Position numbers and translations under genes: made by a program
Notes under the pieces: generated by a model
What the model saw: only the letters and a program-made list of their open reading frames with translations
What the model was told of the DNA's origin: nothing
Databases searched by the model: none
Shown: one piece after another, positions 17,927 through 29,583 of the stretch
Position numbering within the stretch: the stretch's first letter is position 1
Layout: each line of letters opens with the position of its first letter
Assembly: GCA_003427395.1 (NCBI GenBank)
Contig: BFEA01000054.1
Location: 3,083,238 to 3,115,147, forward strand
Source of the DNA: Chara braunii
Taxonomy: Eukaryota > Streptophyta > Charophyceae > Charales > Characeae
Length of the DNA: 31,910 nt
Reading direction: 5' to 3'

Positions 17927-18448
17927 CTAAGCCACTCCCCCAGGTGGAAGCTGTGCTTGAATAACTTTAGTTATTTCAGCCTTGAAGCGCGCTTCCCCTG
18001 TCATTTTTCCCAGCAAAGGTGAAAGAAAGCCAGCCGGTGTTCCATGTACAGTCACTTCTCTATGTGCAGATCCAACTGGTTCAGAAAGGTCAACCTCCCA
18101 TTCTCCTTTACTTTGTCTGACTGGCAGGATTAAAATGCCAGGTTTGGATAATGCCAGCTCTGCGTACCCTTTCGCTAGTAAAAAATATAATTTCTGTCTT
18201 TTGCTGACTATCGTATCGTCTAGCAGTGAAAGAGGAGGAAGAGAGAGGTGCTTTTGCTGCACATTGGATTGAGGCCTTACCATTTGGAGATTCTCCCCAA
18301 TCGTCATCTGTGTACTATTGTCTGTAACTACCCCTTTCCCCCAATCCCTCCTGTTACCAAGATCTGTCTTCTCTAGTTCTTGGTGACTTCCTCCTCCTTC
18401 TGATTGCAGTCCCCCTTGCGTAACTTCCCTTCTGATGTGTCTCAGCAA
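17927..18448 (-). pseudogene. Out-of-frame continuation of the unrecognised ORF
   Basis: Open for 173 codons in a different frame from the ORF at 18354-19631, overlapping its end. Both frames are open around 18440-18480, so one indel there would join them into about 570 codons. It ends QLPPGGVA and a stop at 17927-17929. The segment KRQKLYFLLAKGYAELALSK looks like a folded region, but I do not recognise it. Confidence 0.35.
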
Positions 18449-19631
18449 GGTCTTCTTGTGACCGAGGGAGGAGCAGAAACTTACACTCCCCTGTTAACTC
18501 CGATATCACTTCTTTGATGCTATAGGTAGTTGTTGATTCTTCCGCCCGTTTAGGTGGAGCGTCCTCGGAGTCCCAAGTCAGCAGAGGACCACCAATCCAA
18601 GTCTCTTCCCCTTGAGATCCCTCACCCAACCCTTTTTCTCCCGCTGGATCCACCTTTAACAACATGCTTTCTTTCCACGGACCCTCCCCCAGTGATCCTT
18701 TATAAACCCCCTTACCCATCTCCCCTTCGATGACTTTGTCTCCTTGCTGTCCAGTTGCTCTCAAGCTCTCCTGACCCCTGTCTGCCCCGCTGCCCTTCTG
18801 GCTGAGTGATAGGCCCCGTGCCTGTTCTACCTGTGTTATTTCTACCCCTTCCCCTGGACCCCCAATCATTCGGGGACTTCTTTCCTCATTCTCTCCCCCT
18901 AATGATCCTTCCCCCTCCTCTCCCTCCTCCTTACTCATCCCTTGTCTTTTGTCTGGCTCCCTGACCTTCTGATCCAGTGTCAGACCCCCTGCCTGGTCCT
19001 CTTCTATCTGCGCTGTTTGTTCCTCCTCAGCTACTTCCCCCTGCATGCTGGTTTTTGTTTGCAAAACAGCCTCATGTGAGCCTGCAGTCTGCATTAAGGT
19101 ATGAGAATCACCTAAAACAACTTTCCGATCTGCAGACCAGTAACCTGTTTCATCTGTTTCAGCTGTGACAATGGTGCAGTTGTCTTTTGCATGTCTTACT
19201 GCATGATTAGCAGGGGATAACATTTTTTTGAAAAATTTTATTCCTTCGTTAACTGCCCCTAATCCTTTGATGACAACCGACCTCTCAATGTCAGGACCCA
19301 TGCCGCTACTTAGGACTTTATCTGTGTTCTCTCCCTTTTCCTCTGTGGTAGATGTTATAGCTACTAGTAGTGCGGTACTTCCTTTTCCCATAAGGACTGG
19401 TGCTTTCTGCGAAATTTCCGTTGAAGTAAAGAATTCTTTTTCGCCATTTTGTCCTCCTGAAGTTGACTGGGTGTCTGGTCTTTCCTGGCCTTGAATTGGA
19501 GGGGTTGGAGTCTCATTGCCACTATTGGCAATAAACGATGGCACATTTGGTGCCAACTCCCTCCCTCCGGCAGACCTTGTTCTAATGCTGTTCGGAGGCT
19601 TGGGCTGGTCTCCAAAAGGTGAACCAGGTGT
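18354..19631 (-). CDS. Unrecognised acidic, repeat-containing ORF
   Basis: Open for about 425 codons with no in-frame stop; the first ATG is at 19391, and the frame is open upstream to TAG at 19634. The protein is rich in Glu, Gly, Ser, Gln and Lys. It has internal near-repeats (GGLTLDQKVREPDKRQG and RGLSLSQKGSGADRGQE) and further GSLGE/EGS runs, so it is probably largely disordered. No zinc knuckle, RT or known domain is visible. It lies just past an A-rich tail, on the same strand as the LINE. It could be ORF1/gag of a second retroelement or a host gene exon. An overlapping open frame at 19364-19729 (EFWDDTYRHLVHLLETSPSL) is an alternative for its 5' part. Confidence 0.4.
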   Translation of the reverse strand, partial: TPGSPFGDQPKPPNSIRTRSAGGRELAPNVPSFIANSGNETPTPPIQGQERPDTQSTSGGQNGEKEFFTSTEISQKAPVLMGKGSTALLVAITSTTEEKGENTDKVLSSGMGPDIERSVVIKGLGAVNEGIKFFKKMLSPANHAVRHAKDNCTIVTAETDETGYWSADRKVVLGDSHTLMQTAGSHEAVLQTKTSMQGEVAEEEQTAQIEEDQAGGLTLDQKVREPDKRQGMSKEEGEEGEGSLGGENEERSPRMIGGPGEGVEITQVEQARGLSLSQKGSGADRGQESLRATGQQGDKVIEGEMGKGVYKGSLGEGPWKESMLLKVDPAGEKGLGEGSQGEETWIGGPLLTWDSEDAPPKRAEESTTTYSIKEVISELTGECKFLLLPRSQEDLAETHQKGSYARGTAIRRRRKSPRTREDRSW

Positions 19632-19666
19632 CTATAGGTGTCGTCCCAGAATTCCTCCGAGCGACC

Positions 19667-19697
19667 CCTTTTTTTTTTTTTTTTCTCCTTTTTTTTA
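19667..19697. repeat. T-tract (A-rich tail on minus strand)
   Basis: About 16 T, then CTCC and 8 T. On the minus strand this follows the LINE and could be its A-tail, giving a 3' UTR of about 740 bp. Equally it could be unrelated. Confidence 0.45.
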
Positions 19698-19984
19698 ACA
19701 AAACAGTACATCAATGAGAGTGACGCCAATGTGCTGGAAACCGGGTCCAGCGTCCCATGTTCAGTCTACTCTTCCATGCCTAACCTGCAGCACGGTCGGG
19801 TATTGGGGGGGAAACCACCGGGGGGCACCAGTGGAGTCTCCCTCCATCCCCTAGCCTCTGCCATCCACCTACTATCTTCATGGCGCCTATTGTGTCTTTG
19901 CACATCTGCAATAGCATGTGTTTTGAAAAAAAACTGAAACAACTGGAACAACAGAAAACAACAGAAAACAGGCTGAAAAACAGG

Positions 19985-20065
19985 CTGAACTAGGCTGCAC
20001 TGAAATCCGCTGAAATCAGCTGAAGTCAGCTGAAGACAGCTGAAGACAGCTGAAATCAGCTGAAA
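19985..20065. repeat. CAGCTGAA(A/G)T(C) minisatellite
   Basis: Eight or so 10-bp units such as ATCAGCTGAA and GACAGCTGAA, preceded by ACAGAAAACA repeats. It lies in the presumed 3' part of the LINE. Confidence 0.85.
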
Positions 20066-20434
20066 CATTCTGAGACTTTCTGGAAGGATACTGTACAACA
20101 ACTTCACTGAGAAGCGGGTCCGGACTGAATTGAAGTTCATTTAAGTACAATCAGACAGCATCAGACAACAGTTGTCTGACACTCACCCCAGGGTAAATCT
20201 GAGATAAACAGCAATATCTTATATTCGAACTGAAGTAAGCTGAGGTGAGCAGGAGTAAACAGAATGCGAAGAATAGGGGAAGTAAGATTTGGAGAACCAG
20301 AAAGCCGGGCCTGTTCTGAGCGCGATCTGAGAATCCCCGAGCTCATGCAGGCGGCAAAATTTCTGCTAAGGACAACGGATGGGGTGGGAACGGATCTGCG
20401 AAGTCCTGGGCGGGACGTAACGGGGAGCCGGGGT

Positions 20435-23400
20435 CTATCTTGGTCCAGTCGTGAAAGACCAATTGATACTCTTACTATCTCTGTTCGGAGTTCCCCTCGT
20501 GCTTCTCTCTCTGTTTGTCAGGCCGGTCCATTTCACCTCGGCCACCCATCCCTCCCTTTCTCCACCCAGCCAGTCCTCGCAGAATGTAGCAATGATCCTG
20601 TTCATGTCTCCCCAGGAAGACGTTTGGTCGAGCTTGTCTTTTGTTGTCTTCCATTGGGTCACAAACTCATGATGAATCAATGTCCGAATTTGTTCCATAG
20701 CCTCTCCGTCCTCCACCCGCGCCCCCTCTTAACTCCAAACAACATCTTCTCCACCATATAGTCAATAGCACACGCCGTCTACCTAGGTTGAACATGTTCT
20801 CCTCAAATGTCTTCCCCCGGATTGGAGGGAAATGCCCCAAAAGTATGACCCTCCAATCCCATGCCCATACTGCGCCGAGAACTATGTGTCGCCAGATTCT
20901 ATCCCAACTTCTCCACAGTAGTACCGACGTGGGATATTGAAGGAAAATGTGTTTGATGGTTTCGGCCCGTCTCCCCCCAGGGTAGCTCTGGAGACATCGA
21001 TGACACCATGGCAATGCCTTCCCTTGTTGTTCCAGGTGGGTATGGCCTATCAACCAATCCTTAGTTGGTAGACACCTGTGTTCTATTTGCCATTGGAGGG
21101 CGGAGATTTTGGGGGGTCTTTTGTTGTACTGTGTAAACCACCGTATGGGCTTCAGTAGATGGCGGTCAACATTGAGGTGACGATACCATCTATCGTCTAT
21201 GCGATCCCGTAGTCTACGTTTGGGTCTGAGCATACGGTAGGCCGACTTGGATTTTAGGTTTCGTAATGTCAGTATTTTTGCCTCCCCCTTTCTGGGTGGA
21301 ATGTTCATGGTCCACCGCCACTCATCAAGGTCTACGGGGAGGTCTTCGATTGGGACCATTGGGCGATACACCCTCTGGTGACTTCTAACATTAATGACCC
21401 TGATATGATACACCTTTTTTTTCTCCTTCCATGTGAAGGGTTGGTGGTTGCGCCTTAATCCATCATCCTTCAGGATGGAGAAGACTTCAACTAGTACATG
21501 TGTTTGATCAGCGAGGTGCACATACCCTACTTCCCACTCGTGATCAGGTAGCCCCACCCAGTCATCTTCTCTTGCACCGGGGCCTTTTCTGAGGGTAATT
21601 TATCAGTGAGAGGGAAGCTGTCAATCAACTCATTAAGTGCCCTTTCAGTAAATTGACAGTATCGAAGGGTTGCTCTTATCCTTTCAGTGCTCTTCCAATT
21701 TCTTTCCTCTGCATCCCAGAGGTCCCCAACCCTTCGTACCCCGTGTTTCACCCACCCCTCCATGGGGAATTTGAAGCACATCGTACACGCCTTCCAGGGT
21801 CCGTTATTAGGCGATTGCCGAATAAGGGCTGCGTATTTATTTCTTCCCACCTTTCTGGTGCGGGTCGGTCGGGGGGCAGGAGCTTCCTCCATGTACGAAT
21901 GAGACATACCCAGTATTTGTCATTGGGGTCTTCATTCCTGTACTTCCTGGGTATCCTCCAGTACCTGTCTTCCAACCATATGCGGGGATCAATTTCTGGT
22001 GGAGATTCCGGGGCGAGGTCTGAGATCTGAGCCAGGGCGAGGGGGACCCATGGCGAAGTTGGTGAGAAGATAATGTGCTGAAGCCAACGAATAGAGAGAG
22101 CCTGAAATTGCGTGGCTGGGTCTACGATTTCTAATGGGCCCCTATTCTTGGGCTGAATCACCGAATCCCATGCTACACAGCTTATGGCATGAGTATTATT
22201 GATGTCGCCCCTCCATAGGAACGCCGCAATCTGTTGTTTCAATATTTTGAGCCCTCCGTTACTCATAGGTCATAAGACGACTTTGTACCATAGAGTGGCC
22301 AGGACCACACTATTAATGACGAGTGCCCGCCCAAAGATTGATGCGCGTTTGTTGTTCCATTTTTCCAGCTGAACTTGTGCTGATCCTGTCAGCCATTCAT
22401 CATTGGATGCTGACCTACCTCTAGCGGTAATTAATGCCCCCAGAATTCTCAAGGGGTCCTCCGGGGGAAGCTAAGTAATACGTGGGTATTCCGGAGGTCT
22501 GCCCCATTGGTGATGCAGCCACCACCCCGTAGTCTTTTGTCCCAGTTAACAGACATGTCTGACAGGCGACAAAATTTGTTCATGAGTTGCTGAATTTCCT
22601 CCATGTTGGCCTGAGTTGCATCCACTAGTATGGTCAGATCATCAGCAAATAGAGAACAAATAGGTATCGCCTCCTCGGGGATATTCGATATCGTAATGCC
22701 TTTGAGGTCTTTGCTCTGTCGCGATGGGGTCCCCTTGTCTTACTGACCGTTGGAGTTCAAAGGGGGGTGCCACAGATCCGTTAATTTGGACGCAAGTGGT
22801 GGCATTATTGTGGAGGATCTTAACCCAGCGCTGGAAGGAGGGTCCAAATTTCATTCTTTCTAAACACATATCTAAAACTTCCCAGTCCATGTGGTCGTAG
22901 GCTTTTTCGAAGTCTATAAAAATTATCGCCGCATTAGCCTGCTTCCATCGTGCTAATTGGACCATATCATTGACTAGCAGGATGTTTTCCTGTATGTTCC
23001 TTTCGGAAATGAACCCCGTTCGGGCTAGGTGAATGACCTCTTCCAGAACCATCGCCATATGGTTAGCCAATGCTTTGGAAAACATTTTATAAACAACTGT
23101 GAGTAGCGTGATAGGCCTGTAGTATGAACCCCGTTCGGGCTGGGTGAATGACCTCTTCCAGAACCATCGTTATACGGTTAGCCAATGCTTTGGGAGACAT
23201 TTTATAAACAACTGTGAGTAGCGTGATAGGCCTGTAGTTCCGGATATTCATTTTATCACCCTTTTTGTAAAGAAGAGATAACACTCCTTTCCCGAGATAG
23301 CACTCCTTTCCCTTTTGGTAATATTCTCATAAGTCGGAGTTTAGGTCTGTCCACATAACTTCCCAAAATTCTTTGGGAAAACCGTCTATCCCAGGGGTTT

Positions 23401-24934
23401 TATCTTCCTTCATTTGAAGGAGTGCTGACCATATTTTTTCTTTTGCTAGTTTTGACTCGAGCTTGTTACGCTGTTGAGGAGAGATGTGACGGACCACCGG
23501 GAGAAAAATGTCCTGAATTTGTCGGGTCCTTTCTCCCCCTTGTAGGACTTGGGAGGTGTATAGTTGTTTGAAAAAGTTCCTGGTGATTAATGTACAGTGA
23601 GTCGTATCAGTGGCAATGATATTGTTATCATCTGGGTCAAAAAAAACTTCGATGATTATCCGCCGTGTCCGTGCGGTGGCCGTGGAGAAAAAATGGGTGT
23701 CCATTGAGGCTTCATAGGAAAGTTTAGCTATTTTCCCTTTGATCCTGATTCCCTGCCATCTGTGTTGGGCATACTGTAGGAGTCGGTCTTTGATATTTTG
23801 GATAGAGGTGATAAGATGTTGTTTTTCTTGATCGGAAATAAGATGTTGTGATTCTGCCGGCTTTTCCAGGGCTATGAGTTCGTGGTGGGCAGTCATTTCG
23901 TGATGTTGTCGTAGGGATGCTTTAGCTTTGGAAAATTCCTTACATTTCCTGGCTAAGAAAATCATACCATTGTTAAACCATTCAAGGTAGGACTCGAAAA
24001 AAATGTTTTTGTTGGCGTCAGAAGTCTCATTCATGCCGGATCATTTGTGGGAATGATGAATCTTTAAGCAAGGAGGTGTTCAGTTTGTAGAAACCAGGCC
24101 CTTTCCTCATTGTTAGTACTATGCCACAAGTCTTGTGGTCAAGCCCCGGGTGCGGGCTACGAGGGATTATTAATGACCATCGTAGAGCGCTCTCGAGGTC
24201 ATTGGACAGCAGGATAAGGTCTATTCTGGATTTGGAGAGGCGTGCGGGTCGCTATCCCGAATGCACGTGAATGCTCTTGATTGAGGGTGCAGGCGTCGGA
24301 ATGTATCAAAGACAGAAAGAGCCTCATAAAGGTCTGCTAACATCTGCTCGTCTTCTAATGCCGCGAAAGATGGAGATTCCTGGGGATTCCATCTATCTGG
24401 ACTTTTATCGGGCGTTGCATTAAAATCTCCAGCGATTATCAAGGGTGTACCTTCTGAGACTTGCATTCCTATTTTCCCCAAGAATTCTCGTCTATCGCTT
24501 ACTGAGTCTGGTGAATAGATGCAGAGGATACAAAGCAATTCTAATTCCAACATTCCCAGAACAGAAGTCCATCGCCCTTCCACTTCGTCCACTGCCCAGT
24601 GAATCGGTTGAAATCTAGAGTCCGGGGGTATCCAGATTGCAACTCCAGCTGAGCCTGGTTTGGGAGCGTGAGCTCTGATGGCGGTATGAGGCCAGATCAG
24701 CCTATGGGCTCTATTATGCTCCGGGGTGTTTTGTAGGTGAGTTTCCTGTATACAAATAACATTCGGCCACCGCCTACCTCCTATCCCCCTGAGTTGATCC
24801 TAAATAGCTTGGTGTTTCTCTGACTTACTTGATGTCAAGCCATTAACGTTAATGGAGCGTAGGTCGAGGTCGGCAGCGTCAACGCATTTCTTCCATGCCG
24901 TGTTCCTGCAGTATAGTGTATCTAGATCCTCCAT
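20435..24934 (-). pseudogene. LINE ORF2: endonuclease, reverse transcriptase, zf-RVT
   Basis: Begins at ATG 24934 (MEDLDTLYCRN). The endonuclease shows SINVNGL (about 24840-24856), ICIQETH (about 24736-24756), IIAGDFNATPD (about 24417-24440), SRIDLILLS and LDHKTC (about 24130-24230), covering the catalytic Asn, Glu, Asp/Asn and His positions. RT motifs: KTPGIDGFPKEFW (about 23370), NYRPITLL (about 23235), FIDFEKAYD (about 22893-22920), RQGDP (about 22725), LFADDLTILVD (about 22620-22652). The C-terminus has RCLPTKDWLIGH...CHRCL...HIFLQYP...W, a zf-RVT pattern, and ends at about 20435. Stops and frameshifts occur throughout (for example near 24800, 24040, 22720, 22455, 21540 and 20690). A 115-bp duplication sits in the RT. 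Non-functional. Confidence 0.88.
23008..23237 (-). repeat. 115-bp tandem duplication inside the RT domain
   Basis: GAACCCCGTTCGGGCT begins at 23011 and again at 23126. The copies differ at about 10 positions. It encodes ALAN(H/R)...MVLEEVIH.ARTGFI twice. 115 bp is not a multiple of three, so it also breaks the frame. The divergence between copies suggests an older event than the 65-bp duplication at 7031. Confidence 0.95.
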
Positions 24935-24949
24935 TACTTTAGAGTTCGC

Positions 24950-24992
24950 TTCCCGGTTTCACAGTGGACCCCCGGTTTCATAGTGGATGTCA
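24950..24992. repeat. Two-copy 20-bp repeat between LINE ORFs
   Basis: CCCGGTTTCACAGTGGACCC is followed directly by CCGGTTTCATAGTGGATGTC. It lies in the LINE inter-ORF region (24935-25216). Confidence 0.7.
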
Positions 24993-25216
24993 TTGCCTAA
25001 CGTTCCATTTGTCCAAATGTAAAACTTTTTTTCGCACAATGTGACATAGGCATTTACATATATCGTCATCGGACCAATTATCGCTAGTTTTTATCTTAAC
25101 GCACTGTAGATCCAAGAGAGCGTTGTGGCTGTACCAGCCCAGGTTGGCGGATTTGTTGGGTTCGAAGAGCAGTTAGAGATCATTCCTAGCCATCTGCTCG
25201 TTGCACGCCCCAAACC

Positions 25217-26341
25217 TCATGCCTGCTCTGGCCCCGGGAGCGTAGTGTTTGGGGATGAAGTCGGATCCTCCGAGCGACCTTGGAATCTCAGTCTGGGATT
25301 TTTCAGTAGCCATTCTACCACATTTCTCAAATCTGAGATCCGGTCCTCTGTCTGTGCTTGCTCGACCCCAAAATGAGTGGTTCTTTTCGGAGGCGGGGGG
25401 GCTCCTGGGAGAGGGTCCACTTCCATTGGTTGGGCTCCGAACGCATCCTTCAGCGGGTCCAGGTCCATTGGCTCCGGACCTTTTCCATCGGTTGACTCAC
25501 TAGAAGAAGAGTCCGAGACTCTCATTGTCCCTTTGCCCTTTAAAGTCTTGTTCCCTTTAAATTTTTTACCCTTGTTTTCTGGAGGTTGATCTCTTGAATC
25601 TTTTTTCCGCCCTTCCTCCATCCCTCCCTCTTTACCCAGAGGACTAAATCGGTTGCCCGTCGGGATGTAGAAACTTGCTTTTGGACCAATGCGAATCTCA
25701 TTCTGACGTGACTTCAGAGGCTCGTGAGGTTGCTTGTTTGGGGTCTCTTTCCCTTCACCCCCTACTTTGTCCCATGGTGATCCTGGGGGCTTGGACTTGG
25801 GGGGCTGCTGCAGTCTGGTATTGCGTCCGGAGGGTTGTTGTGATTGTGGTTTCTACTCTACTGGTGGACGTAATGCCCGACGAGGGTCTCCTCTCCCTTC
25901 CCAAATCCACCCACGGGTTGTCCACCTGGTGACTGGTCTTCCACGTACACCCATCCCTCATACCTTGGAGTACTTGGGAGCCATCTATTTGCAGGTAGAG
26001 GGTCTCTTTTCAGCTGCCCCTCCGTGCCCACTGTCTGTTGGGGGTGTTGCGGGCAGGCCATCTTAGTGCTAAGGTGGCCATAGGCCCGAAAGTGCAAGAT
26101 ATTTTAAATACAATTATATTGTTTTTCTAATTTTTTGTTTTTGGGTGTGAGTTCAATTACACGGTCTAAATTTGTAGGCTGTGTGGATTTGATACAACCT
26201 CCCTCCCATTTTGAAAAGGATTATATCATCTAGGGAGAAAGGCTGATCTTTGGGAAAATCCAATGCCATCATCAAGTAATCATCCCTTTTGGCCACGTAT
26301 GTCGGTAGTGGGTCACACCAGATAATCTCAAATTCATACAA
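25217..26341 (-). pseudogene. LINE ORF1 remnant (nucleic-acid-binding protein)
   Basis: Three frame fragments in order: 26341-26153 (YEFEIIWCDPLPTYVAKRDD...ALDFP...GGRLYQIH), 26097-25858 (FRAYGHLSTKMACPQHPQQ, a degenerate CCHC-like knuckle lacking its first Cys), and about 25700-25217 (NRFSPLGKE, then Lys-rich and Asp/Pro-rich tail PMDLDPLKD, PMEVDPLPG). The layout of an RRM/DUF4283-like part, knuckle and NRFSPL linker is typical of plant LINE ORF1. Frameshifts make it non-functional. Confidence 0.75.
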
Positions 26342-26692
26342 ACAATCATATTCTTACTTTTGACTGGTCAGAAACAAATTGCAATGCCACCAATAATATT
26401 TCCAACTCTATCAGCAACAGCCTGATACTTGTGTTAGCAAAATCCGTAGTAACTAACTAATAAAAAATAAAAATAAAATAATTTGTTATTGTGCATGCAG
26501 AATAAAAATATACAATAATTAGCAATCGAGCAGTGCACTGAAATCTTCTCTCCCCTTGTGCCCTTGTTGAGTGGTCACTTTGTGTCACGTCCTGAAGCTC
26601 TGGTTCAACGGCGTGTCTGAAGGTGTGCAATCGACCGACCCCCGCGCCCCAAGTCAATGCAAAACTGGCAGCCCCGATCGTATTACTTTTAT

Positions 26693-26711
26693 ACTCGTGT
26701 ACAACACGAGT
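26693..26711. other. Short perfect hairpin
   Basis: ACTCGTGT, loop ACA, ACACGAGT. No adjacent gene to regulate; recorded as a structure only. Confidence 0.6.
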
Positions 26712-26734
26712 CGTGTATCCCCACCGGAGTTTTT

Positions 26735-27120
26735 TTATAGACGGTCTGGTACTCGTCTCTCCCTTATAAGGCTGGCCTGCCCGACATGACCTCTACAACG
26801 CAACAAAGCAGACCAAAGGTAGCGCTCGTCTCCGCAGGTAGACGGTCTGGATTGCATGCGTGTACTAGTCTCAGCAGGTTGGCGTGGTGACTGTCACCCG
26901 AGTGCTTCGTCCAGGGCCCTTGAAAGGTAGCGCTCGTCTCCGATCATCTTGCTCCCCACGAAGAATGTCAACTCTCAAGGTTGAGCCCTCGCAACATGGT
27001 CTGACACCTCACAATGAGAGGACTCTGAAGACAAAACTCACTTCCTCACGGTAAGAAGCAACGAGGGTAGATAAGGTAAGAAGCAACGAAAAGGGTAGAT
27101 AAGGTAAGAAGAAACGTAAC
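26735..27120. repeat. Local direct repeats
   Basis: AAAGGTAGCGCTCGTCTCCG occurs at about 26815 and 26923; TAGACGGTCTGG at about 26738 and 26839. GGTAAGAAGCAACGA followed by GGGTAGATAA is repeated three times at 27049-27117. Region 26342-26690 is AT-rich and shows nothing else. Confidence 0.8.
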
Positions 27121-28640
27121 TCATAATGTTGCCCCCAACCAGAGATTTCTCACCAACAACCTGACGGGCATTTATGATGACCGGTCAATGCCTCGGCACA
27201 ACCCACATTGCATTGCAGTTCCACCTCGGCTTAAATGTCACGTCAACAAGCTCTCATCATCCGTCGCGCACCCCTATGTCACCATATAGCCTTCCTGACG
27301 CGCCCACATGACCCTGGGCCGCCAGCACACCAACAAGCGTTATCACTGCCCCACCATATTCAGCAAAGCGCCAAACAAATATTTCGAAGGAGCCAGTGCA
27401 GCAGCTCGAACCAACTCCGATACCAAATTGCAAGGAAAATGAGCGATAGCGAAATGACAGAAATTTGGAGTGCAAAATCACATTGAAAGCCAACAAATCC
27501 AACACTGTCCTGAAAGCAGAAATCCGCTGATATTCCACCAATGGAGAACCAAAGCACTTAATCTGAATGTCAATGAGAGCATACTCTCGCCACCACCAAC
27601 ATATGTATTCAAAGTCCTTCCTCCGACTTAGCGCTCAACGCCCAAATTACGATCACACAGCTACTAGCAGCCTATGAATTGACAATGCATCCTGTTGACA
27701 TCAGCAGCTAGAACCAAAGTACATGAAGATGTCGACCGTACGTGCCCTCACATCATCAACCTCATCTCTCTCTCTGTCTCTCTCACGCTTGACTTCATCA
27801 CCCATGTCCACCTCTTCCTGGCTGTCCAAGTCCAAGCCCAGCTACATGGGTTGGGCTATGGCGCTGCGCCTTGCCTCTTGCACGATCGCACACGCACGCT
27901 TCTGCACTGGCACTAGCGGCAGCACGCGGGCATTCGCTCCAGCAGTGCTGCCGCCCACTCTACCAAGTGTCCGAACATCCCACTCGGAGCCTGGCCCTTT
28001 CCGATATGGAAAGTGGCCGGCCAATTGCCACCCCCTTGCCTCGTCAGGCCGAGTTTCCAGTAGCTTCAGTCTCTGCCAAAGTGTCTGCACCCCAGGCCCG
28101 TTCAGACAGTGGCCCGGGACCGAATTGGTTAGGCATGCCCAACTGCCCAGGCAAAAACGTGCGGTGCTCCCTGTTTCGACCACGTTGCTGGAAGAGCCTG
28201 GAAGGCTCACGCATATTCCCGATTCTCATGAGCAAAGCGGATGTAACCAACTGGCGCATGGCAACTGCCTGGCGCCCGCAAAGATTTGCAAAAATTGACA
28301 AATTCAGGGCACATCGAGATTCAGAGGGGCTGCCTTCACTTGGGGCGGGTACGAGCCTGCTGTAGGGCCTTACGCCGAGGGGTAAACCCTCGCACGAGGC
28401 TCAACAGCAACTGCCATTTTGTTAAAAATGATATTCTTTTTTTATTATTCAAAATTGAACGTCACAATTTTACGAGTTCTTTGTGTTTTCTGCACCCACA
28501 CTACTACACACCTAGAGGAATGCCAGATGAGAAACGGCATTCCTTTATCATCAGGTCATAAAATTTATAGGAAGTAGTATTAAATCATGCCTTAGAGTGA
28601 TAGTCTGGTAAATATCAGTCGAAGGTCTGATTTAGTACTA
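27121..28640. other. Unassigned region, GC-rich in the middle
   Basis: 27700-28380 is GC-richer than its surroundings and open in several frames on both strands (for example 27723-28298 and 27871-28365 on +, 27842-28210 on -). None has a recognisable domain, and I cannot choose a coding strand. A hairpin GGAATGCC...GGCATTCC lies at about 28515-28542. It may be the internal region of an LTR element read on the minus strand, given the primer-site sequence at 29584. Confidence 0.35.
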
Positions 28641-29200
28641 ATCTCTGTTTATTTTTTAATATATAATGGGAAGCGGTTCGAGGAGCACACAAAAAATGGG
28701 GAAAACTGGGACATCTGCCAGTTCACTATGCTTCAGCACAGCAAGCACCTCCTCTTTTTTTTTTTTTTTTAGGGTCCTACCGCTGATGAGACGTTTTGCC
28801 ACCCTTTCCTTGACAATTCCCTGCAGTGCATCCCGACTACCCCAGTCCCATGTCAGTGCCTACCAGTCAGGACCATAACCCTTCTACCATCATGGTGGGG
28901 TGACCTGACCGTATAGCGATATTAGACACCAGGGCTGAGCAGCAACAACACTCAGCCCTGGTTGAAGCATGGTCGAAAGAGCCCTGTTGTACGGGTGTTT
29001 CGGGCGCTGGGTGGGTTCCATGGGTAGTGCTTGGGCCTAGTCGTGGACACCCAAGATATCACAAGCAGTGTCTAATGCCCCCGACTAGCCAAGGTCTAAC
29101 CTATGACACCCCCTCAGCAACCTGGGTATACCCACCTAGCGCAGTTGTTATTGGTTATTCTGGTTGTTTCTAATTACAACCCAAAGGTTCTAGGCTTCTA
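28641..29200. other. Gene-free stretch with a hairpin
   Basis: No gene supported. A perfect 11-bp stem CCAGGGCTGAG / CTCAGCCCTGG with an 11-nt loop lies at 28929-28961. A T-tract is at about 28754-28770. Confidence 0.55.
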
Positions 29201-29202
29201 GC

Positions 29203-29452
29203 CTATTAAACTACCGGTACATTTCCCAGCCATATCTTCCGAGACTCGGCACGTGCACTGCCGCATTGGGCGGGATATGTCAGGGCGCTGATTTGCTGGA
29301 CATGCATCCAGGCAAAATGGATTGCGTGCGAGGCCTGTTTTACCCGGATGCATTTCCAGTGAAACGGTGCCCCGGTACATCCTGCCTGATGTGGCAGCAT
29401 GCAAGCCTCGCCTCTGAAAAAATGCCTCAGGTATGTACAGGTGGTTTAACAG
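29203..29452. mobile_element. 250-bp foldback element
   Basis: CTATTAAACTACCGGTACAT at the left mirrors ATGTACAGGTGGTTTAACAG at the right. The interior also pairs, with roughly two-thirds identity along most of its length (for example CTGGACATGCATCCAGG against CCGGATGCATTTCCAG). It is unrelated to families A and B. Overlapping minus-strand frames are artefacts. Confidence 0.65.
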
Positions 29453-29583
29453 TAGATATTCGACCGTCATCCGCCCCTCTATTTAATGGCCAAAAAAGCC
29501 CAAAATCCTGCTATCGGGATTACACTATTTTCCCGCACTTGCAGGCTTGCGGGATGGGGTGGGTGGGAGTGAAAACTGTTAAT

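Larger units (their letters stand above)
20435..26341 (-). mobile_element. Degraded L1-like non-LTR retrotransposon (LINE)
   Basis: Minus strand, in order: ORF1 remnants with a knuckle-like segment, APE-type endonuclease, reverse transcriptase, zf-RVT-like C-terminus. Frames are broken many times. ORF1's N-terminus is not recognisable beyond 26341, so the element is 5'-truncated or too diverged. Ends are approximate and no target-site duplication was found. The order and domains fit plant L1-clade elements. Confidence 0.88.

Noticed and set aside
27723-28365. Open frames of 164 and 191 codons in GC-rich DNA
   Set aside because: Overlapping frames on both strands are equally open, no domain is recognised, and there is no splice or start support.
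29198-29470. 90-codon minus-strand ORF
   Set aside because: Lies almost entirely inside a palindromic foldback element.
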